Assembly: GCA_046047495.1 (NCBI GenBank)
Contig: JBJOHV010000099.1
Span: forward strand, 1-63,948
Direction: 5' to 3'
DNA from: NORP240 sp046047495
GTDB taxonomy: Bacteria; Pseudomonadota; Gammaproteobacteria; Pseudomonadales; Pseudohongiellaceae
DNA length: 63,948 bases
Each line of letters starts with the position of its first letter. Position 1 is the stretch's first letter. The notes beneath the pieces were generated by a model that was not told the DNA's origin, searched no databases, and was given only the letters and a program-made list of their open reading frames with translations. Positions 1 through 9,418 of the stretch are shown here, in pieces. The position numbers and the translations under genes are program-made.

Positions 1-113
1 CGACCATAGCGAGTGTGAACCACCTGATCCCTTCCCGAACTCAGAAGTGAAACCACTCAGCGCCGATGGTAGTGTGGGGCCTCCCCATGTGAGAGTAGGA
101 CATCGTCAGGCAT
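1..113 (+). rRNA. rrf: 5S ribosomal RNA, 5' end cut by the window
   Basis: The first 113 bases align by eye with E. coli 5S rRNA: the internal CCGAACTCAGAAGTGAAA block, GCGCCGATGGTAGTGTGGGG and the closing GAGAGTAGG are all present. Only the first few bases of the mature RNA lie outside the window. The end CAGGCAT would pair with the missing 5' strand. This marks the end of an rRNA operon transcribed on the plus strand, followed directly by a terminator. Confidence 0.96.
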
Positions 114-122
114 CCAAACCAG

Positions 123-158
123 ATACCCCCGCGGGCTTGGCCCCGGGGGTATTTTTTT
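123..158 (+). terminator. rho-independent terminator of the rRNA operon
   Basis: An ATACCCCCG / CGGGGGTAT stem encloses an 11-base GC-rich loop and runs into a tract of seven T residues. It lies about 10 bases after the 5S RNA, as expected for an rRNA operon terminator. Confidence 0.93.
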
Positions 159-236
159 GGCGCGCCAGTTTGACCTGAATCTGATCAGCCCGATAATGAC
201 CGTGTTAGCCTTGACCAGACTTCAAGGAGATAGGGT

Positions 237-2684
237 ATGTCGGTAGCCGAGACAGTCCTGGTAGTTGCAGGCTTTCTGATGCTCGGTGTCGTATTGGACG
301 CCATGTTCAGAAAAGTACCGGTTCCCTACACGGTCATGCTGGTCGTGGTTGGTGCCATCCTCCAATGGCCACGTGATCATGCAGCTGCATTCGTCGAGCT
401 GCGCCACTTCACCCTCACCACCGACATCATCCTGTTTGTTTTTTTACCTGCCCTGGTGTTCGAGGCGGGTCTGAAGATTCAGGCCCGTCAATTGCGCAAG
501 GATATCGCGCCAATACTGATGCTGGCAGTGCCCGCCTTGTTCATTTCGAGCTTCCTGGTGGGGGGCGGCGTCAGCCTTGCATCCGGCATGCCGTTCCTGG
601 TGGCTCTGATCTTCGGGGCATTGATTTCCGCCACAGACCCTGTGGCCGTGATAGCCCTGTTCAATCAGCTAGGTGCCCCCAGACGATTGACCCTCCTGGT
701 CGAAGGGGAGTCCCTGTTCAATGACGCCACTGCCATTGTGCTGTTCAACCTCGTGGTTGCCATTGCGCTGACAGGCAGTTTTTCCCTGGCCGCTGGCGCG
801 TTTGCGGTTTGGCAATTTGTCCTGGTGTTTGTCGGTGGTGCCCTGGCGGGGCTGCTATTGGGAACCGTTGCCAGTCTGGCTGCCAATAGTCTGCGTGTGG
901 GCGGTACGGGTTACCTCGTGCTGACCCTGGCCCTGGCCTACCTGTCGTTCGTGATAGCCGAGCATGGTCTGCATGTGTCCGGTGTGATGGCCGTTTGTTT
1001 TGCAGCTATCGCGTCCAGCATGCTGGTCCTGCCAAGACTGCCTGCCAGTCAGATGGCTTCGCTGCATAGCGCCTGGGAACTCGTGTCCAGCATATGCAAT
1101 ACGCTGCTTTTTATACTCATCGGTCTGTCCATCAACCTGTCCCACATGGCGGAGGTTGCTGTTCTCTTGGCTGCTACCATCATACTGGTGAACCTGGCCC
1201 GTGCCAGCGTCATCTATTCCCTGGTCCCACTTACGGTGAAATGGTTTAAATTGCCATCTATCAAGCGCGAAGAGCAGCACATCATGTGGTGGGGAGGGCT
1301 CAAGGGTGGTTTGGCCATTGCCATGGTGCTGTCCATTCCTGAATCCGTTGTCCAACGGCAATTACTGATTGATCTCACGGCTGGAGTGGTAGTGTTTACC
1401 TTGCTGGTAAATGCACCTTCGATTCGACTGTTGATCAGGCGTTTTGGCATAGATCGTCTGAGCGAACTGCAGATGGCCGAAATGGATCTGGGTGTAAAAA
1501 GGGCCACATCAACCATTTCAGATACGATTCACAACCTCATATCTGCCGGAATGGTCGAAACTGGACATGGCCAGCAGCTGTTGGATGGATTGCATGGGCG
1601 CATCAGAACCTTGGCGGCCAGTCCGATGGCAGTGCCGGAATCACATAGCTGGTTGATTCGCGCAGCAGGGTGGGAACTTGCGGAATTGGAGGAATTGCTG
1701 CGGGACAACGTCATATCACAGCCCGTCTATCTGGAGCTTCATCCAGAAAAAATCAATCGGCTTGATCTGCTCATGCGTGCTGAATCGGAATCCGGGCAAG
1801 GTGGAGCGGAGCCCCGAACGGGAAAGCTGCGGCGCCTGGATCGACTTGTCGTGACTACCCTGCGGGAGCAGGATTGGGCAACCCGCTTATTATCCCGTTA
1901 CCTGAATTTCAGGTTGCATGCCTATCTCAACCATACTGTGGTCAATCTGCATATCTTCCGAGTCGTATTGCAGCGCGTGTCAGAGGCAGCGGAAATGCCG
2001 TATGCCATCAAAGGTCACCTGCAGGAAATTTACCAGGAAAGAATAGCTGTCAATCAGCGCCGGGTCGACGAAGTGCGCGCTGAGTTTCCGGAAATTTTCA
2101 CTGACTTCGAGTTCGATTTCGCACGTCGCGCTTCTCTTGCCGCGGCACTCAAGGCACTGGATGCGGCGGGACAGGAAGGGGAGTTGTCATCGAAAACCCT
2201 GAATCTGCTGGACACCGAACTCAGGTCCCTGATGGAGGAAAATACCAATACCCGGCGTCGCCCCAGCGGGGTATTGGAGCAGCTGCGCAATGTGCCGCTG
2301 TTCAAGGGGCTGCCGGCTGAGGCGTTGCGGCAACTGGCGGCCAAGGTTACCAAGGTCACCTATCTGGCTGGCGATGTGATCATAGGAGAGGGGGATCATG
2401 GAAATGCACTGTACATATTGCTGGAGGGCGAGGCTATTGCGCGGGAGATAGAGGGAGACAATCCGCGCATACTTGGCACGCTTCATCCCGGAGACTTTTT
2501 CGGGGAGGTCGCGTTGCTGGAGAAAAACATCCGCAGCGCCAATGTGGAGGCCCGCAGATCCTGTGTTCTGCTACGCATCAATCATCGGAACATTCTTGAT
2601 GCGGCGGAGGCTTATCCGGAGCTAAGGCTGGCCCTGGACATGGCCAGAATGGAACGCCGGCGGCGCAATGCGGACAACGGTTAG
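237..2684 (+). CDS. CPA1-family Na+/H+ antiporter with C-terminal cyclic-nucleotide-binding domain
   Basis: An inner-membrane cation/proton antiporter of the NhaP/CPA1 type. About 12 hydrophobic segments fill residues 5-405. The family motif ATDPVAV is at 132-138 and the ion-binding ND pair is at 162-163 (ESLFNDATAIVLF). A helical cytoplasmic region (about 410-680) leads to a cyclic-nucleotide-binding fold (about 685-800) with the phosphate-cassette-like GDFFGEVALLEKNIRSANV. The arginine at the usual cAMP/cGMP contact position is seen within that cassette. At 815 residues it is much longer than transport-only members (about 400-550), in line with fused regulatory tails. The start is set by AAGGAG eight bases upstream of ATG. 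Transport by the antiporter is known for the family; ligand gating here is inferred. Confidence 0.9.
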   Translation: MSVAETVLVVAGFLMLGVVLDAMFRKVPVPYTVMLVVVGAILQWPRDHAAAFVELRHFTLTTDIILFVFLPALVFEAGLKIQARQLRKDIAPILMLAVPALFISSFLVGGGVSLASGMPFLVALIFGALISATDPVAVIALFNQLGAPRRLTLLVEGESLFNDATAIVLFNLVVAIALTGSFSLAAGAFAVWQFVLVFVGGALAGLLLGTVASLAANSLRVGGTGYLVLTLALAYLSFVIAEHGLHVSGVMAVCFAAIASSMLVLPRLPASQMASLHSAWELVSSICNTLLFILIGLSINLSHMAEVAVLLAATIILVNLARASVIYSLVPLTVKWFKLPSIKREEQHIMWWGGLKGGLAIAMVLSIPESVVQRQLLIDLTAGVVVFTLLVNAPSIRLLIRRFGIDRLSELQMAEMDLGVKRATSTISDTIHNLISAGMVETGHGQQLLDGLHGRIRTLAASPMAVPESHSWLIRAAGWELAELEELLRDNVISQPVYLELHPEKINRLDLLMRAESESGQGGAEPRTGKLRRLDRLVVTTLREQDWATRLLSRYLNFRLHAYLNHTVVNLHIFRVVLQRVSEAAEMPYAIKGHLQEIYQERIAVNQRRVDEVRAEFPEIFTDFEFDFARRASLAAALKALDAAGQEGELSSKTLNLLDTELRSLMEENTNTRRRPSGVLEQLRNVPLFKGLPAEALRQLAAKVTKVTYLAGDVIIGEGDHGNALYILLEGEAIAREIEGDNPRILGTLHPGDFFGEVALLEKNIRSANVEARRSCVLLRINHRNILDAAEAYPELRLALDMARMERRRRNADNG

Positions 2685-2698
2685 AGCCGGACTGTTGG

Positions 2699-5011
2699 TC
2701 AATCAGACACTACCCGGTTCAATTGGGTGTAATCGGTCATGCCCAGGAAGATCTTGTGGATGCCGTCCTGCTTCAGAGTGCGCATGCCTTCCTTGATGGC
2801 CTGAGCCTTGATGTCCTTCTGGGAGGCCTTGTTGAGCACCATTTCATGCAGGTCCATTGACATGGTCAACAGCTCGTGGATTGCCGTCCTGCCGCTGTAG
2901 CCCGTGCCTTCGCAGGCCTTGCAACCAATGGGTCTATGCAGGCGGATGTCCTCTTTTTTGATTTCCAGTTCCGGGAAATATTCTTCCCCATAACTGCTGA
3001 TCAGGAAATCAAGCTCCTTGGTTGAGGGCTCATAACTCTTCTTGCAATGCTTGCAGAGGGTTTTGACCAGCCGTTGTGACATGATGCCCAACAAGGCATC
3101 GGAAAAGTCCACCGGCTCCATCCCCAGGTTCAACAGCCGGGTTATGGTCTCTGTGGCAGAGTTGGAGTGCAGGGTCGACAGCACCAGGTGACCGGTCAGT
3201 GCACCTTCAATGGCGATACTGGCTGTTTCCGAGTCCCGCATTTCGCCTACCAATATGACATCGGGATCTCCTCGCAGGAAGGCTCGCATGGCCGATGCAA
3301 AGGTTAGGCCGATCTTGGGTTTCATCTGCATCTGTTGCAGGCCCGGTTGAGTGATTTCGATCGGATCCTCTGCTGTGAGAATCTTCACGCCGGGCTCGTT
3401 CAGGTAATCCAGTACCGCGTGCAAAGTCACGGTTTTGCCGACGCCGGTGGGGCCGACCACCAGGAACATGCCGTGCTGCTTCGATGCGATCCGCTTGATG
3501 CGTTCATAGTTGGATTCGCTGAGATTCAGCTTGTTGAGGGGAGTGACGCTGCCGCGGGGCAGGATGCGTAACACGGCGCTTTCGCCACCGTCAGTGGGAT
3601 ACGTCGTGGCGCGCAGATCCACCTGCTGGCCGCGGATGGTCTCGATGCACTTGCCGTCCTGGGGCAACCTGCGTTCGGATATGTCCATACCTGAGATTAC
3701 CTTGATGCGGGCAATCAGTGCGGCCATATGCTCTCTGGGTATTTCCTGCAGTTTCCTGCAGTCACCATCCACTCGCACGCGGACAATGCCTGGTGAACGG
3801 TTCTTGCCGGGTTCAATGTGTATGTCAGACGCTCCCATATCGCAGGCTTCTATGATGATGCGCTTAACCAACTGGATCATCGCTGAGGTAGACGCGAGTT
3901 TCTCGTCCATCTCGTTATTGGTCTCATCTTCGACGATGGAGGGTTTGCCTTTTTCCTCCAGCATTTTCAGCACGCTGGCGAAACTGCTGGCTTCGGAATC
4001 GTCCTCGGTCTCGTCGAGGTAGCGGAGTATGTGTTCCGCGAGCCCCACCTTGATCACATAATTGCGGGCATTGAGAATCTTGTCGATCTCGAAGATCCGC
4101 TGACGGTCGCTGGGATCGTCTATGAGCACAACCGCCTCGTCACCATCGCCGGCAATGGGAACCCAGAGATTCCTCTTTAGGTACTTGGTCTCGATTTTCT
4201 TCATGAAATAGGGCGCGGGCTTGATGGCCGGGTCGAATTTCATATAGGGAACCTGATAGAAGGTCTCCAGAGACAGTCCGATGTCATCTGGTTCGATGTC
4301 GTAATCCTCCAGGAGAATCTTGGAAATCCTGCGGTTGTTCTGGAAGGCGGATTTCTTGATCTCCTCCAACTGGTCGCTGGTCAACTTGCCGAGTTGTACC
4401 AGGTAATCATAGGGGCCCTGCACCCGGTCGATGCTGGCCTTGAAGAATTTCGCGAGGATCTGTGAGAGCAGCTTAACCTTCAGCACATCCTGCCGGTTGA
4501 ATTCCTTGTTGCCCAGGGTCATCACCTGAATGACGCCGTAAAGGATGTCTTCTTTTATGGGCACTACGATCATGGACTTGACCGGCGGCTCACCGGGCCG
4601 CTCGCTGAATCGCTCCTTGCAAACCAGCTGGGGATGGATATTGAGCAACTTCTCTTGATCATTGATGTCCTCAAGCAGGATGGACCTGTGATTGAGTGCC
4701 ACATAGCCCACCGGGGATGTCGGGCTGAAGGGAATGATCAGATCCAGGTCACGGAAGTCCGTCAACGGACCGGCCCGGTAAAAGGATTTCAGCTCCTTGC
4801 CGTTCAGGACATTCTGATAAACGTTGAAGCTTCCGGCGTCCAGGAAATCGAGGATGGCCGCTTTGGCCTTGTCCAGACCTTCGACTAGATTGCTCTGGGA
4901 TTTCAGTGCCTGGTAGATGGGCAGCAGATCACGACCGAACTCTGTGTTCGTCAGATTCTTGCCGGATCGGGATTCCGGCGCTCTTGGAATACTGCTGTTT
5001 GCTGACATCAT
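2699..5011 (-). CDS. GspE/PilB-type secretion/pilus ATPase with N-terminal GAF domain
   Basis: A hexameric type II secretion / type IV pilus assembly ATPase relative. A GAF-like domain is at about 28-195 and an MshEN-like domain at about 200-340. The catalytic core carries Walker A GPTGVGKT (520-527), Walker B-like GDPDVILVGEMRD (581-593), the His box LSTLHSNSA (about 611-619) and a four-cysteine zinc site (C653, C656, C697, C700). Classic PilB and GspE are about 500-570 residues with no GAF domain. No pilin, PilC or secretin gene adjoins it, so its apparatus must be encoded elsewhere. A pilus or secretion role is inferred from the family; the GAF fusion suggests direct sensing of a small ligand. 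Two ATGs are adjacent at the start and no clear Shine-Dalgarno is visible. Confidence 0.9.
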   Translation of the reverse strand: MMSANSSIPRAPESRSGKNLTNTEFGRDLLPIYQALKSQSNLVEGLDKAKAAILDFLDAGSFNVYQNVLNGKELKSFYRAGPLTDFRDLDLIIPFSPTSPVGYVALNHRSILLEDINDQEKLLNIHPQLVCKERFSERPGEPPVKSMIVVPIKEDILYGVIQVMTLGNKEFNRQDVLKVKLLSQILAKFFKASIDRVQGPYDYLVQLGKLTSDQLEEIKKSAFQNNRRISKILLEDYDIEPDDIGLSLETFYQVPYMKFDPAIKPAPYFMKKIETKYLKRNLWVPIAGDGDEAVVLIDDPSDRQRIFEIDKILNARNYVIKVGLAEHILRYLDETEDDSEASSFASVLKMLEEKGKPSIVEDETNNEMDEKLASTSAMIQLVKRIIIEACDMGASDIHIEPGKNRSPGIVRVRVDGDCRKLQEIPREHMAALIARIKVISGMDISERRLPQDGKCIETIRGQQVDLRATTYPTDGGESAVLRILPRGSVTPLNKLNLSESNYERIKRIASKQHGMFLVVGPTGVGKTVTLHAVLDYLNEPGVKILTAEDPIEITQPGLQQMQMKPKIGLTFASAMRAFLRGDPDVILVGEMRDSETASIAIEGALTGHLVLSTLHSNSATETITRLLNLGMEPVDFSDALLGIMSQRLVKTLCKHCKKSYEPSTKELDFLISSYGEEYFPELEIKKEDIRLHRPIGCKACEGTGYSGRTAIHELLTMSMDLHEMVLNKASQKDIKAQAIKEGMRTLKQDGIHKIFLGMTDYTQLNRVVSD

Positions 5012-5291
5012 GACAGTTCACATATTTACTATTTTCACGTGAATCAGAATGTTGCTTTTAAAACCAATTGACTAGGCGTTTATGCCTGGGTTGGGACCCG
5101 GTTCACACAATTTGGTGTTGGGGGCCCTGAAGTTTTTGCCAGACCGGACGTGGGGAAAGTACAAGAAGCTGGCTTGTAACCTGTGCCACTGCACGGGAGA
5201 GCGACACAATGACGGGCCAGGTTGACCTGTATAACGCCGAGCCCATCACACTTCTGGCCGGTTGAGGGGTATGTAGGGTATCAGGAATGGG

Positions 5292-6230
5292 TCAATTTGG
5301 CAGAAGCGGTTGTTTGGATTGGGGTCTGACCACGAAAGGGTAGGCAACCACCACCATGATGATTATGGCGGCCCCGAGATAAAACGATACGGCCAGTTCG
5401 CGTTGTTCACCGAGTATGAGTATGGCCAGAGCTATTGCGTAAATAGGCTCCATATTGACTGCCAGTGCCGTGGCGTAGGCCGACAGGTGCCGCAGCGCAC
5501 GGAATGAAAGAGCAAAGGGCAGCAGGGTGCATGCTATGGAGAGTGTTGCCAGCCAAACGAGGTCTGTGGAGCTTGGCAGCTCGAACAGGTTTGCGGGTTG
5601 AGGCAGGAACGCGCCGTCGCCGGAATGAACCCATGGGAGGCTGGCAAAGACAATGGCGATCACCAGCACAAACATGCCGCCTCCCAGCATTTCCAGGGCG
5701 GTGGCAGTGAGGGAGTCGGCGCGATGCACCAAACGCTTGTTATAGGCGCCGAACAGCGCGGCAAAAAAAGCGGAAACGGCGCCGACCAGAATACCGATGT
5801 TCATGGTGTCAGGTGTGCCCCCGACCACCAGTGCGATACCAGGCAGTATCAACAACGCCAGGGTCAATTCACGGGGGATGAATTTACGGCCCGTCACCAG
5901 CGGTTCGATAAGGCAGGAAAAAACCGGCAGCATCGCCATGCAGGTGGCCGCCACGGAGGCATTGGCCAGTTTGATGGCGGCGTAAAACGTGAGCCAATGG
6001 ACAGACACGAGAACACCGACGCCAGCGAAAGCGGCAAGGTGCCGACGGGTCAGTTTTCCCAGGCCGCGCCATACCCGCGGCAGGCAAAGCAGAATGGCGG
6101 CCACGGCCAGCATGCGCCATAACACCAGGGGCAGGGCAGGCAGGGTGATGAGTTTGCCGATGATGGCAGTGAATCCCCAAAGAAACACACAGAAGTGGAT
6201 CTGCAGCCAGGCCTTGCCTGAGTCAGTCAT
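5292..6230 (-). CDS. EamA/DMT-family inner-membrane transporter
   Basis: A drug/metabolite-type permease of about ten transmembrane helices in two repeated EamA halves (roughly 10-140 and 155-300), about 312 residues, the normal family length. The substrate cannot be told from sequence; relatives export amino acids or other small metabolites. The reading frame extends two codons upstream to a TTG, but the AGGA at 6237-6240 is correctly spaced (6 bases) only for the ATG at 6230, so that start is used. It stands alone, 280 bp from the preceding gene and divergent from the cytochrome b561 gene. Confidence 0.85.
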   Translation of the reverse strand: MTDSGKAWLQIHFCVFLWGFTAIIGKLITLPALPLVLWRMLAVAAILLCLPRVWRGLGKLTRRHLAAFAGVGVLVSVHWLTFYAAIKLANASVAATCMAMLPVFSCLIEPLVTGRKFIPRELTLALLILPGIALVVGGTPDTMNIGILVGAVSAFFAALFGAYNKRLVHRADSLTATALEMLGGGMFVLVIAIVFASLPWVHSGDGAFLPQPANLFELPSSTDLVWLATLSIACTLLPFALSFRALRHLSAYATALAVNMEPIYAIALAILILGEQRELAVSFYLGAAIIIMVVVAYPFVVRPQSKQPLLPN

Positions 6231-6367
6231 GGGCAATCCTGGTGGGGCGGTCCGGCAGGAGAGCCTTATGGTGTGCCGGCGGAGCTGTACACATGGGTAT
6301 TAATTTTTCCTTAAGCTGGTGGGCCTAGCATAAAGCCTATCCTATCAACGACACGAGAGGTTGCGGT

Positions 6368-6925
6368 ATGAATAGCCCGGTTCAATCGGAACGATATCCC
6401 TCAGCCGGTATTGCCATGCACTGGGCGACCCTGCTGCTGATGGTCGCGATTTATGCCAGCATCCAATTGCACGAGGCCTTGCCGCGGGGCAACCCCCTGC
6501 GTGGTCCCGCGGAGGATTGGCATATTTATCTGGGGCTGTGTCTGTTGCCGCTGGCCATTTACCGGTTCTTTACCATTCTAAAAGCCACCATTCCCCCCAT
6601 TACACCCCAGCCGCCGGCCTGGCAGATGCTCATAACCCGCTTGATGAAGGTGTACCTGTACGTGCTGATGATCGGCATGCCGATCATCGGTTGGGTGTTG
6701 CTGAGCGCCGAGGGCAATGCGGTGCGCCTGTTTGTCATTCCCCTGCCGCCACTGGCTCCGGAATCAGAAGGCCTGGCAGAGATCGCCGCGGAAGCGCATG
6801 AGCTGCTTGGCGAATCCGGTTACATATTCATAATGGTTCACGCCCTGGCCGCGCTGTACCATCACTATGTGGTCAAGGACGACACCCTGAAGCGCATGCT
6901 GCCGCGCTTCATTTCGCGCCGGTGA
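6368..6925 (+). CDS. cytochrome b561-family diheme membrane protein
   Basis: A four-helix inner-membrane b-type cytochrome of the prokaryotic b561 family, 185 residues, normal for the family. Candidate haem-ligand histidines are H18 in the first helix (AMHWA), one in DWHIYLG and those in the last helix (MVHALAALYHHYV). Such proteins move electrons between the quinone pool and an acceptor, or act as quinol:superoxide oxidoreductases (CybB). The partner cannot be deduced here. A GAGAGG sequence precedes the ATG. The next gene is about 140 bp downstream, so it is probably monocistronic. Confidence 0.88.
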   Translation: MNSPVQSERYPSAGIAMHWATLLLMVAIYASIQLHEALPRGNPLRGPAEDWHIYLGLCLLPLAIYRFFTILKATIPPITPQPPAWQMLITRLMKVYLYVLMIGMPIIGWVLLSAEGNAVRLFVIPLPPLAPESEGLAEIAAEAHELLGESGYIFIMVHALAALYHHYVVKDDTLKRMLPRFISRR

Positions 6926-7066
6926 CGGGGCGTACCTGCTATCACCATTCGTTACAAATTATTTGCAGATCGGCTTGCTGAATCATGCTACTTTGCGCGG
7001 CGGCGCAGAGAGAGGCGCCTGCAGGGGTAGCCATATGCCCCAAAATAATAAACTGGAGACCCCGGC

Positions 7067-9343
7067 ATGCCGTTCACGCACCGTATCATGGGAGCAGTTG
7101 CCACGCTGTTGCTCGCCATACTTCCCACCCTTTCCAACGCTCAAAACCGCCCCCATGAATTGGCAATTCCGCGCCTGAACGGCGTTCCGGGGCTGGAGGA
7201 CTTCGCAGGCATGATGCCGGCCACGGCCCTGGCCCGGGAAATGGCCCGAATCGACGGTTTTGTACAGCGCGAGCCCATCGATGGCGCACCTGCCACCCAG
7301 AAGACCGAAGTCTACCTGGGCTATGACGAGGACCGCCTCTATGCGGTGTTTCTGGCCTTCGACTCCAATCCCGAACTGATTCGCGCCAATCTGGCGTCAC
7401 GGGAAAACATCGGTGGTGATGACAGCGTCGAGCTCACCATCGATACCTTCAATGACCAGCGCACCGCCTATACCTTCCGGGTGACGCCCCTGGGCATGCA
7501 ATGGGATGCCCGCTGGACCGAGGGCTTCTCCAACAGAGCCGGATTCGACACCACCTGGGAAGCCGTATGGGACAGTGACGGCGAGCTGACTGACACTGGC
7601 TATATGGTGAGAATAGCCGTGCCCTGGCGCGGACTGCGGTTTCCAGCCACGACGGATCAATTGTGGCGGGTGCAGGCCGGTCGACAGATACCACGCCTCA
7701 GCGAGGAAAGCTTCTGGCCGCCTTATTCCATCACCCGGGACGGTCGTTTGAATCAGACCGCCATGCTCACCGGCATTCGCAACGTATCACCCGGCAACAA
7801 CACGCAGATCATTCCTTATGTGTTCGGGCGCAGTATCGATGCCCTCAACCCCAAGGCGCCCGGCGGTCCCCAGTTTGAGACCGACTCTGAATTCGACGCC
7901 GGCGTGGATGCGAAATTCGTCTTCAACGATGCCTGGGTCCTGGACCTTACCCTGAATCCGGATTTTTCCCAGGTGGAATCCGACGAACCCCAGGTCACCG
8001 TCAATGAGCGGTTTGAGGTCCAGTACCCTGAGCGACGCCCCTTCTTCGTGGAGAATGCGGACTTTTTTGCGACCGACTCGATTCTATTGTTCACCCGGCG
8101 CATCGTCGATCCGGAGGGTGGCCTGCGTTTCACCGGTCGCAGCGGACCCTGGGGCGTGGGTGCCATGTTGATGAATGACGAGGCCCCCGGTCTCAACCGC
8201 GCCGCTACGGATCCTCTCAATGGGGAAAAAGCCACCATCGGCGTGCTGCGTGTGTTCCGGGACATCGCCGGCCAGGACCGCGTGGGCTTTACCCTGACGG
8301 ATCGTGAACTGGGGGAAGGCTTCAACCGGGTGGGCAGCATCGATGGCAAATTCCGCATCAACCAGAACTGGGTCACCAATGTGGAATACATTACCACCGA
8401 GACGGAACCCACCCTGGGAGGGCGCACCATCGACGGTGACCAGCGCAACGTCCGCATCGATCGGGTGGGGCGCACGTACAACACCCACTTCCATTTCATC
8501 GATACCGATGCCGACTACCGCGCACAACTGGGATTCCAGAATCGTTTCTTCAAATCGGACATCTCCGGCATCCATTGGCGTAACAGCCTGACCTATTACC
8601 CGGAAAACTCCGCCCTCACCAGCTGGGGGCCGGCCCTGATGTCGGTTTACCAGGATGACCAGAGCGGTGTGAAGGTGTACTCCGAATTGTCGCCCTCCGT
8701 GTCCTGGAATCTTACCACCAGCCGGTTCACCGTTGGCCTGTCGGAAATCACCGAAGTTTTGCGTCCACGGGATTTCGCCGGACTGCCCGTCACCACCGGC
8801 TATGACTATGGCAACTTCAGCGCCAACTACCGAAATTCGGTGTTGAGCACTCTCACCGTGGATGTCGGTTACCGTCAGGGTGATGTATTGAACCTGGTGC
8901 CGCCGGCGGGGACCCTGCCCTTCGTGGCGGATACCAATCGCACCGACCTCAGCGTGCTGTTCCGGCCCATCGAGCGACTGCGCATCGACAACTCCTATGT
9001 GCGGACCGAGCTGGATGGTGGCAGGGTGTTCAGCAATGACATCTTCCGCAGCAGCTGGAACTACCAGTTTACCCGGGAAATGTCCCTGCGCTTCATCGCC
9101 CAGTATGAGAACACCGATGCCGGCATCAATACCCGGTTGACCGACGATGAGAATCTGAACTTCGATGTGTTGCTGCGCTATGTGCTGAATCCCTGGTCGG
9201 CCCTGTATTTCGGCTACAACAGCAATTCCAGCAACTTCGACATCGTGGAGACCGAAGGCGTGCGCGAGGTCGTCACCACCGATGATCTGAAGCGGGATGG
9301 CAGCCAGTTCTTCGTCAAGTTCTCCTATATGTTCCAGCGCTGA
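7067..9343 (+). CDS. DUF5916 / CBM9-like outer-membrane protein
   Basis: A secreted protein with a Sec signal peptide (residues 1-26, ending LSNAQ). A carbohydrate-binding family 9-like domain follows at about 40-230, and then a long beta-rich region (about 240-758) ending in an aromatic/Arg tail (KFSYMFQR), as in an outer-membrane barrel. The combination and length match the DUF5916 family, common in Bacteroidota and marine Gammaproteobacteria and of unproved function. Start chosen from GGAG nine bases upstream of ATG. No glycoside hydrolase or TonB receptor adjoins it, so sugar binding is only suggested by the fold. Confidence 0.82.
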   Translation: MPFTHRIMGAVATLLLAILPTLSNAQNRPHELAIPRLNGVPGLEDFAGMMPATALAREMARIDGFVQREPIDGAPATQKTEVYLGYDEDRLYAVFLAFDSNPELIRANLASRENIGGDDSVELTIDTFNDQRTAYTFRVTPLGMQWDARWTEGFSNRAGFDTTWEAVWDSDGELTDTGYMVRIAVPWRGLRFPATTDQLWRVQAGRQIPRLSEESFWPPYSITRDGRLNQTAMLTGIRNVSPGNNTQIIPYVFGRSIDALNPKAPGGPQFETDSEFDAGVDAKFVFNDAWVLDLTLNPDFSQVESDEPQVTVNERFEVQYPERRPFFVENADFFATDSILLFTRRIVDPEGGLRFTGRSGPWGVGAMLMNDEAPGLNRAATDPLNGEKATIGVLRVFRDIAGQDRVGFTLTDRELGEGFNRVGSIDGKFRINQNWVTNVEYITTETEPTLGGRTIDGDQRNVRIDRVGRTYNTHFHFIDTDADYRAQLGFQNRFFKSDISGIHWRNSLTYYPENSALTSWGPALMSVYQDDQSGVKVYSELSPSVSWNLTTSRFTVGLSEITEVLRPRDFAGLPVTTGYDYGNFSANYRNSVLSTLTVDVGYRQGDVLNLVPPAGTLPFVADTNRTDLSVLFRPIERLRIDNSYVRTELDGGRVFSNDIFRSSWNYQFTREMSLRFIAQYENTDAGINTRLTDDENLNFDVLLRYVLNPWSALYFGYNSNSSNFDIVETEGVREVVTTDDLKRDGSQFFVKFSYMFQR

Positions 9344-9418
9344 CAGGGAATGCCTGGCGGCGTCCGGCCAGCGGACCGCCGTCAGGGCAATTGAATCCCG
9401 CCGGCGCTAGGGGTAGCC

